NCBI GenBank assembly: GCA_905221605.1
Contig: CAJNDS010002303.1
Coordinates: 82,501 to 107,500, forward strand
Length of the DNA stretch: 25,000 nt
Direction of reading: 5' to 3'
DNA from: Symbiodinium natans
Taxonomy: Eukaryota; Sar; Dinophyceae; Suessiales; Symbiodiniaceae
In this document: one piece after another, positions 20,880 through 25,000 of the stretch
How positions within the stretch are numbered: the first letter of the stretch is position 1
Layout of the letters: each line of letters opens with the position of its first letter
Made by a program: the position numbers and the translations under genes
The notes under the pieces: model-generated
What the model saw: the letters and a program-made list of their open reading frames with translations, nothing else
What the model was told of the DNA's origin: nothing
Databases searched by the model: none

Positions 20880-21107
20880 CTACACTGAAAACTTGCACCA
20901 GAAAGCTTGCAACCTGAAAGCCCTACACGCCCGCCCCCCTCCGGCCACCCCCAAAACAAAAACACATACTAATAAGATTAAGAAGAAAAAAGCAACAACT
21001 AAATAAAAAACTGATAGAACATCTAAACCGAATGGCCCTGTCAATCCCCTGAATCCCTGAACTCCTAAAAAAATGAAGAAGCTTACGAAAAGAAACACAC
21101 CGGACAT
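20880..21107 (-). CDS. hydrophobic ORF, doubtful
   Basis: A 75-codon ATG ORF with two candidate membrane segments, VFLFVSFFIFLGV and FYLVVAFFFLILLVCVFVLG, then a Gly/Arg/Phe-rich tail. It lies opposite an A-rich plus strand (20955-21015). T-rich DNA always reads as Phe/Leu/Val, so hydrophobicity alone is weak evidence. Codons are A/T-ending, unlike the Cys-rich islands. It lies directly downstream of the 21.1 kb Cys exon on the same strand. Confidence 0.25.
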   Translation of the reverse strand: MSGVFLFVSFFIFLGVQGFRGLTGPFGLDVLSVFYLVVAFFFLILLVCVFVLGVAGGGRACRAFRLQAFWCKFSV

Positions 21108-21113
21108 CCCTCA

Positions 21114-21203
21114 AATCTGGGGAACCCGGACCAGCGGTAGGCACCCCTCAATCTTGGCGCAGCCCCACAGCTGCGGACGGTTGAAGCCTGGCACTTTGGG
21201 CAC
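21114..21203 (-). CDS. Cys-rich exon-like island (GCAKIEGC)
   Basis: A 30-codon minus frame, VPKVPGFNRPQLWGCAKIEG then CLPLVRVPQI, and TGA. GCAKI..C..P matches GCEKI..C..P at 7.4 kb and GCAKL at 1.4 kb. A TTTAGGG array abuts its 5' side. Confidence 0.55.
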
Positions 21204-21292
21204 GTTTAGGGTTTAGGGTTTGGGGTTTCGGGTTTAGGGTTTAGGGTTTTCGGGTTTCGGGTTCAGGGTGGGTTTAGGGTTTAGGCTTCGGG
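21204..21292 (+). repeat. TTTAGGG array
   Basis: TTTAGGG with TTTGGGG and TTTCGGG variants. Confidence 0.93.
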
Positions 21293-21530
21293 GGTGCCCC
21301 GTGTGCCACTGCCGCCTGCCAGGACCTTTTGTGTTGCAGCGTATTGTCGGGATTTTCGGGCGGTGTGGTCACGTTGCGCACCCTAAGCCCCTAAACTTAA
21401 CTCCTGCCGCCCCATCCCGGCTGAAGCACCACCCAGAAACTAGAAAGCTAGGATGTCGGGGATGTCGAGGTTTCGGGCTAATCTTTCAGGGTTGCTCGAT
21501 TTCGATTTCCTTTGCACATAAGTGACCAAA
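21293..21530. other. unique island, strand undecided
   Basis: The plus frame reads GCPVCHCRLPGPFVLQRIVG, then IFGRCGHVAHP (four cysteines). The minus frame reads VRNVTTPPENPDNTLQHKRS, then WQAAVAHGAPPK. Both are open over about 95 bp. Confidence 0.35.
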
Positions 21531-21535
21531 CCCCA

Positions 21536-21806
21536 GAACCCTCAATGAAACCCTGAAACCCTAAAACCCTAAAATCCTACACCCTCGACCCTCAAAGGGG
21601 CTTAGGACTTAACCCTAAACCCATGAGTCCCCTACCACCCCCCCTCTTTTCTTCCCACCCCAGCTTCCCCCCGTAAATAACCTTACTTAGGCTTAACTAT
21701 CCCTGAATAGCCTAAATTATGGGGGGAACCCAGGAGGGGGTAGCCCTAAACCCTAAACCCTAACCCCTAAACCCTGAACCCTAAACCCTAAACCCTAAAC
21801 CCGAGG
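21536..21806 (-). repeat. two CCCTAAA arrays with C-rich spacer
   Basis: Degenerate at 21536-21630. Near perfect at 21745-21803, with CCCTAAC and CCCTGAA variants. Confidence 0.9.
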
Positions 21807-21847
21807 GGAGGGGGGGCAGTGTAGAGGGGTGTAGCAAATCCCTTTCG

Positions 21848-21915
21848 TCACTTTTTGGTCACTTGAATGCCGCAAACTTCGCCATATCTCAAGTCTACAT
21901 CATCCCAAGCCCTCG
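21848..21915 (-). CDS. short terminal-exon candidate
   Basis: The minus frame reads RAWDDVDLRYGEVCGIQVTK, then K and TGA at the island edge. One cysteine; acidic. Splice borders not seen. The stretch 21916-22026 separates it from the broken gene upstream on the same strand. Confidence 0.3.
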
Positions 21916-22026
21916 ACACTAAACCCAAATTAGGGCTTAGGGTCTTGGGGTTTGCAAGCGCACACCCCAGGATAGGGGAGAGCATTGGCTGCGAGGACCA
22001 CGCAGTGTAGATCGGCCCTGCCTGAC

Positions 22027-22427
22027 TCAGTCCAGCAGCTCCGCCAGCTGTTTGGCCAGGGTGGAGCGGATCGGCTTGTCCCGTCGCATCCGGGCTCCAA
22101 TCAGATTGAGAACTGCAAGCCCCGTGAACATCTCGAATCCCGATCTCCATGACGAACTACTCCGTGTTGCTCGTCTCCGTCAAGGGTCGCAGGGAGTGGA
22201 ACAGATGAAGGATGGGCAGTCGGTTCGCTTGCTCGCAGAGCTGAATCATCTCCAGCACTTTGACATCTGTCACCGGCTGACGCTGGTCGTCCGCGACAAC
22301 CACCTTTGTTGCCGGATCCCATTGTTGGTACTTCCATTCCCCAGCTTCCGTCATCCAGCCTTGGCGATGTGCTTCCTGTTGGAACTCCTCCGACGCCACT
22401 ACCCGCTCCAGTCGCTCCTTGAGCAGC
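22027..22427 (-). pseudogene. broken coding island, unknown protein
   Basis: Acceptor AAACCCTCAG| (array edge), then LLKERLERVVASEEFQQEAH, RQGWMTEAGEWKYQQWDP, VTDVKVLEMIQLCEQANRLP and ILHLFHSLRPLTETSNTE. A TAG follows, then FVMEIGIRD in the same frame, then a one-base shift to MFTGLAVLNLIGARMRRDKP, STLAKQLAELLD and TGA at 22029-22027. About 130 residues, amphipathic-helical. One stop and one shift separate it from an intact exon. I do not recognise it. The 5' acceptor is formed by the last array unit. Confidence 0.6.
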
Positions 22428-22432
22428 CTGAG

Positions 22433-22560
22433 GGTTTAGGGTTTAGGGTTTAGGGTTCAGGGTTTAGGGTTTAGGGTTTCGGGTTTCGGGTTTAGGGTTT
22501 CGGGTTTAGGGTTTAGGGTTTCGGGTTTAGGTTTAGGGTTTAACTTTAGGGTTTAGGGCT
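22433..22560 (+). repeat. TTTAGGG array
   Basis: About seventeen units with TTTCGGG and TTCAGGG variants. The stretch 22561-22679 is unique without a gene. Confidence 0.95.
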
Positions 22561-22679
22561 TGATTGCTGTAGGGTTTTGGGCTTTGGGTCAAACTCTACA
22601 CCCCAACCCCAGCTTCCCCCAGAGCCCCTCACCCCGGTGTAGGGGTTCCAAAAAAATTTACGAATGGTTGGTCCAACGG

Positions 22680-22716
22680 TAAACCCTAAACCCTAAACCC
22701 TTAACCCTAAACCCAA
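22680..22716 (-). repeat. short CCCTAAA array
   Basis: About five units. Confidence 0.92.
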
Positions 22717-22786
22717 ATAAGCTTCCGCGGGAGGCGCAAGTCCTGGTGCTGTTGCAAGCCTTGACGGCCTCTGGGCTCAAAGCAAG
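22717..22786 (-). CDS. Cys exon-like island (ACNSTRTCAS)
   Basis: The minus frame reads LALSPEAVKACNSTRTCASR, then GSL. Two cysteines six apart with a polar loop. Another minus frame (CFEPRGRQGLQQHQDLRLPR) is open as well. The first is preferred for its cysteine spacing. Confidence 0.35.
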
Positions 22787-22885
22787 GTTTGGGGTTTAGG
22801 GTTTAGGGTTTAGGGTTTAGGGTTTAGGGTTTAGGGTTTAGGGTTTAGGGTTTAGGGTTTAGAGTTTAGGGCTTAGGGTTGAGAG
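22787..22885 (+). repeat. TTTAGGG array
   Basis: About thirteen units, mostly perfect. Degenerate G-rich sequence follows to 23045. Confidence 0.96.
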
Positions 22886-23106
22886 ATTCGGGGGGTTTAC
22901 AGTTGAAGGGGTTTAGTGAGTCGAGAGAGTCTAGGGGCCCTAGGGGGGAGTTTCAGGGGTTTTGGGGGGGGGGAGTTTAGAGGGCTTAGGGAGTTTATGG
23001 AATTTAGGGCTCTTGGGCTTAGGGGGGTTCAGGGAGGTTCGGAGGCCTCTTGGCCCTGCAAGGGCTTGCTCAGTTGCTTAGGTTTTGGTGAAATTTGCTC
23101 TTCTAG

Positions 23107-23226
23107 GAACACGAGCGCTGCCCGAACTCCAAAGGGGTCCAAGCACCATGAAGAGACGAGTGTGTACAGTATCCAGAACGAGAGTAGTGGGCAGTTGATA
23201 GTACAAGCGGCTTTCGAGGGTCTGAT
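23107..23226 (+). CDS. plus-strand exon candidate behind TTTGCTCTTCTAG
   Basis: TTTGCTCTTCTAG|G is a strong acceptor. The frame reads NTSAARTPKGSKHHEETSVY, then SIQNESSGQLIVQAAFEGLI. It is polar, with good codon balance. It meets the CCCTAAA array near GAGG|GTCTGA. A second frame (TMKRRVCTVSRTRVVGS) is also open but stops. Confidence 0.4.
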
Positions 23227-23231
23227 ATCAG

Positions 23232-23279
23232 CAACCCTAAACCCTAAACCCTAAACCCTAAACCCTAAACCCTAAACCC
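23232..23279 (-). repeat. perfect CCCTAAA array
   Basis: About seven units. Confidence 0.96.
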
Positions 23280-23531
23280 CTCTCACAAGGCATAAAGGCA
23301 CAGATCCCGCCATCCCTTATGACCCTCATCTCATTAAGAAGATACAGTCGAGCACCCACAACAAAACTCTTCACGCCGAACCTGAAACTTTACCCTACAT
23401 GGGGCTTTCCGAATTTTGGGGGTACCTTATTGGGGTCCTTATCATAAGGGAACCCTGCTACTTGGGGGACTACTGTATTTTGAATATAGGGGTACTCCGT
23501 ATAATCATTAGTAACACCCCCCTTCCCCTGC
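23280..23531. other. unique island with hairpin, no gene
   Basis: AT-richer sequence. An imperfect palindrome GGGTCCTTAT/ATAAGGGAACCC lies at about 23433-23454. It may be a diverged short inverted-repeat element. Confidence 0.4.
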
Positions 23532-23585
23532 CTTCCCTATGAAGCCAGGGGCGCAGTGCCAGCCCTCTTGCGACCTGCCATGGGG
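23532..23585 (-). CDS. Cys exon-like island (GWHCAPGFIGKAG)
   Basis: The minus frame reads PHGRSQEGWHCAPGFIGKAG. GW.C..GF.G.A matches GWRCDEGWIGTA (8.4 kb). Same strand; a TTTAGGG array lies on its 5' side. Confidence 0.5.
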
Positions 23586-23604
23586 AAGCGGCTATGCGAG
23601 GTTT

Positions 23605-23697
23605 AGGGTTTAGGGTATAGGGCTTTTGGTTTAGGGTTTAGGGTTTAGGGTTTAGGGTTTAGGGGTTAGGGGTTAGGGGTTAGGGTTCAGGTTTAGG
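23605..23697 (+). repeat. TTTAGGG array
   Basis: About thirteen units with GTATAGGG and GGTTAGGG variants. The stretch 23698-23784 is a small island (minus frame ALIPAPACTWPLRP). Confidence 0.94.
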
Positions 23698-23784
23698 GTC
23701 GCAGGGGCCATGTGCAGGCTGGAGCTGGTATTAGGGCTCCACCTTGGCCAACACTTCGCCCATCATTGTGATGCAGCAAGCTGA

Positions 23785-23828
23785 ACCTTAAGCCCTAAGC
23801 CCTAAGCCCTGAGCCCTAAGCCCTAACA
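23785..23828 (-). repeat. CCCTAAG array
   Basis: Five or six units of CCCTAAG/CCCTGAG. Confidence 0.9.
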
Positions 23829-23831
23829 TTG

Positions 23832-24205
23832 ACATCTTGGCTCCTTCCCGCGGATGCCTCCAAAGGGCCACGCTCCCAGGACATCCCAACAGGCGGTTGA
23901 GCAAAGCCTGCTCATTGACCTTGTCGATGTGGTCCGTGTTGAGGCCTGGGAGACCCACAGCGCCCATTACATGCTTGTGCCCAGGGGAATCATGTGCCAC
24001 TGCTGCCCACGGCTCCAACGAAGGCCCTCCAAAGGTGACAGCTGGCAAATTCCCCCGTCAGGGGCCATTGCAAGAACTTGGGCGCTAATGAGCGAGGCCC
24101 ACAGCTCATCGGCCTGTGCGACAGGCAAGCGCCCCATGGCTGTGACGTAGCAGCCTCGTGCGTGTCGTCTGTCCACTTGCTGCAGATGGCGCACTTCACC
24201 CACCC
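23832..24205 (-). CDS. coding-like island, strand unresolved (CAICSKW motif)
   Basis: Minus strand, 5' end: VKCAICSKWTDDTHEAATSQ, a C-x-x-C-x-K-W then His pattern that looks like a small zinc-binding motif. Further on, in another frame, GLNTDHIDKVNEQALLNRLL. Plus strand: a 98-codon ATG ORF at 23854-24150 (MPPKGHAPRTSQQAVEQSLL, then IDLVDVVRVEAWETHSAHYM, with CHCC) ends in TAG. Codon third positions are G/C-rich on both. I lean to the minus strand for the CAIC motif, with one or more frameshifts, but cannot exclude the plus ORF. Confidence 0.4.
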
Positions 24206-24206
24206 G

Positions 24207-24275
24207 CCTGAGCCCTAAACCCTAAACCCTAAACCCTAAACCCTAAACCCTGAACCCTGAACACTGAACCCTAAA
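24207..24275 (-). repeat. CCCTAAA array
   Basis: About ten units, the last ones CCCTGAA and CACTGAA. Confidence 0.96.
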
Positions 24276-24280
24276 CGGAA

Positions 24281-24356
24281 CGCGGGCAGCCACCATGACC
24301 GCCTCTCTCTCCTGCACCGCCACCAGCTCTTTGCTGAGTGCATCAGCCCACCAATT
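24281..24356 (-). CDS. helical exon-like island
   Basis: The minus frame after ACCATAG reads NWWADALSKELVAVQEREAV, then MVAARVPF. Charged amphipathic helix, no cysteine. Possibly the same gene as the 24.0 kb island or a different one. Confidence 0.35.
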
Positions 24357-24366
24357 CTATGGTTTG

Positions 24367-24550
24367 GGGTTGCCCGAACCCTGGACCCCTAAACCCAACA
24401 ATTAATCCTAACCCCTAGACTCGAAACAGTAAAGCCCTAAACCCTAAACTGATCCTAAACCCTAAACCGTAACCCCTGAACCCCACACCGTAAACCGTAA
24501 ACCCCTAAACCCCAAACCCCCAGACCCTACGCCCCAAAGCCCTAAACTCT
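24367..24550 (-). repeat. degenerate CCCTAAA array
   Basis: CCCTAAA, CCGTAAA, CCCCTAGA and CCCCAAA units of uneven length. Confidence 0.85.
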
Positions 24551-24597
24551 CCACCGCTGTTGGGGCGGCTTGAGGGCCCCAGCCTTCTTTCTCTCAG

Positions 24598-24660
24598 CCC
24601 TTGCCAATTGCGAACACGCCCCACACACCTTTCATGAACCTGAGCGGCCGAAACCCACAG
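24598..24660 (+). CDS. exon candidate behind CCTTCTTTCTCTCAG
   Basis: One of the best acceptors in the window. The frame reads ALANCEHAPHTFHEPERPKP and continues into the array. One cysteine. Weak coding signal. Confidence 0.3.
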
Positions 24661-24860
24661 CCCTCAACCCTGAACCCTAAGCCCCACAAATGCTGCACCC
24701 TAAATCCACTTATCGGCCTCCCTTAAAGCCCCTGAAGCCCTAAACCCCAAACCACAAACAAACAAACCCCAAACCCTAGACCCTAACCTGAGCCCGAAGC
24801 CCGAAGCCCAAAACCCTAAACCAAACCCTACACCCAAAAACCCCAAACCCAAGCCCTCTG
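24661..24860 (-). repeat. degenerate CCCTAAA array
   Basis: CCCTAAA, CCCTGAA, CCCCAAA and CCCGAAG units with short unique interruptions. The stretch 24861-24945 is unique without a gene. Confidence 0.85.
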
Positions 24861-24947
24861 GCTTTCACACCTGGCGATCTTAAGCTAGGCCACCACAATA
24901 AGGAACCATACTCCCTCTATCTAGCAAGAGACTAAGACAACCCTGGA

Positions 24948-25000
24948 GGGTTTAGTTTAGGGTTTCGGGCTTCGGGCTTCAGGTTTGAGGTTTAGGCTTT
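24948..25000 (+). repeat. TTTAGGG array, continues beyond window
   Basis: TTTAGGG, TTTCGGG, CTTCGGG and TTTGAGG units. Confidence 0.85.

Noticed and set aside
20741-20965. 74-codon minus-strand ORF
   Set aside because: Starts and ends in repeat-derived sequence and overlaps another frame; no coding feature.
22250-22310. VADD string in the 22 kb island, like a reverse transcriptase YxDD box
   Set aside because: No other reverse transcriptase motif nearby and the context does not fit.
1-25000. Chromosome end (true telomere)
   Set aside because: Arrays are interspersed in both orientations with unique islands, and both window edges continue in mixed sequence.
1-25000. CRISPR array
   Set aside because: The 7-9 base tandem units have no spacers and the sequence shows eukaryotic features.

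Overview
The window looks like nuclear DNA from a protist with TTTAGGG-type telomeres, most likely a dinoflagellate or related alveolate. That is inference: plants and some other algae share this telomere repeat, and I found no spliced-leader sequence, rRNA, tRNA or named gene to settle it. About sixty telomere-like arrays are scattered through all 25 kb in both orientations (TTTAGGG and CCCTAAA). They range from two or three units to several hundred bases, and there are sequence variants (TTTGGGG, CTTAGGG, TTCAGGG, TTTAAGGG/TTTGAGGG, TTTTAGGG, CCCTAAGAA). This is therefore interstitial telomere-like DNA and not a chromosome end. Between the arrays lie short unique islands, mostly 60-400 bp.

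The islands are the informative part. Almost none holds a complete ORF, but many read on the MINUS strand as one short, stop-free, cysteine-rich frame. Several share motifs: GC[A/E]K[I/L] (1.4, 7.4, 21.1 kb), DxC.YDF or DEC.F (7.4, 13.1, 20.3 kb), GxxCxIxC..PY (6.9, 11.7, 19.6 kb), W.C..(G/N)(W/F).G (3.9, 8.4, 16.0, 23.5 kb), CP[D/E]...PIP (5.0, 8.9, 16.0 kb) and LPEC (10.0, 16.7 kb). Many islands begin at a pyrimidine-AG and run into the array at a GT. My main inference is that much of the window is one very large minus-strand gene, or a cluster of related genes, for a modular cysteine-rich extracellular protein. Its exons would be tiny and its introns largely telomere-like repeat. Each TTTAGGG unit itself carries a GT and an AG.

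Other layers. (1) A plus-strand three-exon model at 13.54-14.09 kb has GTAAGT donors and introns of 100 and 79 nt, and reads through in one frame except for one TAG. (2) Three longer minus-strand coding islands (1.77-2.32, 10.58-10.95, 22.03-22.43 kb) are broken by single-base frameshifts: decaying genes or long-read errors. (3) At least three families of short inverted-repeat elements, plus one perfect-TIR element at 16.09 kb, sit in the islands. (4) Two arrays are bracketed by direct repeats (10 bp at 7.03-7.13 kb, 20 bp at 18.0 kb), which suggests arrays arrive by insertion. (5) There are long homopolymer tracts (G23, G25, C21, G17) and one T-then-G tract.

Layout: 0-1.5 kb arrays with small Cys-rich islands; 1.5-3.0 kb broken gene and a charged exon; 3.0-3.7 kb long degenerate CCCTAAA; 3.7-4.8 kb inverted-repeat elements; 4.8-9.5 kb alternating arrays and Cys-rich islands; 9.5-10.6 kb mixed arrays; 10.6-11.1 kb broken exon and hairpin element; 11.1-13.4 kb arrays and islands; 13.4-14.9 kb the largest array-free stretch; 15-21 kb the longest and most diversified arrays; 21-25 kb islands and arrays again. 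All gene calls are unproven without transcripts.
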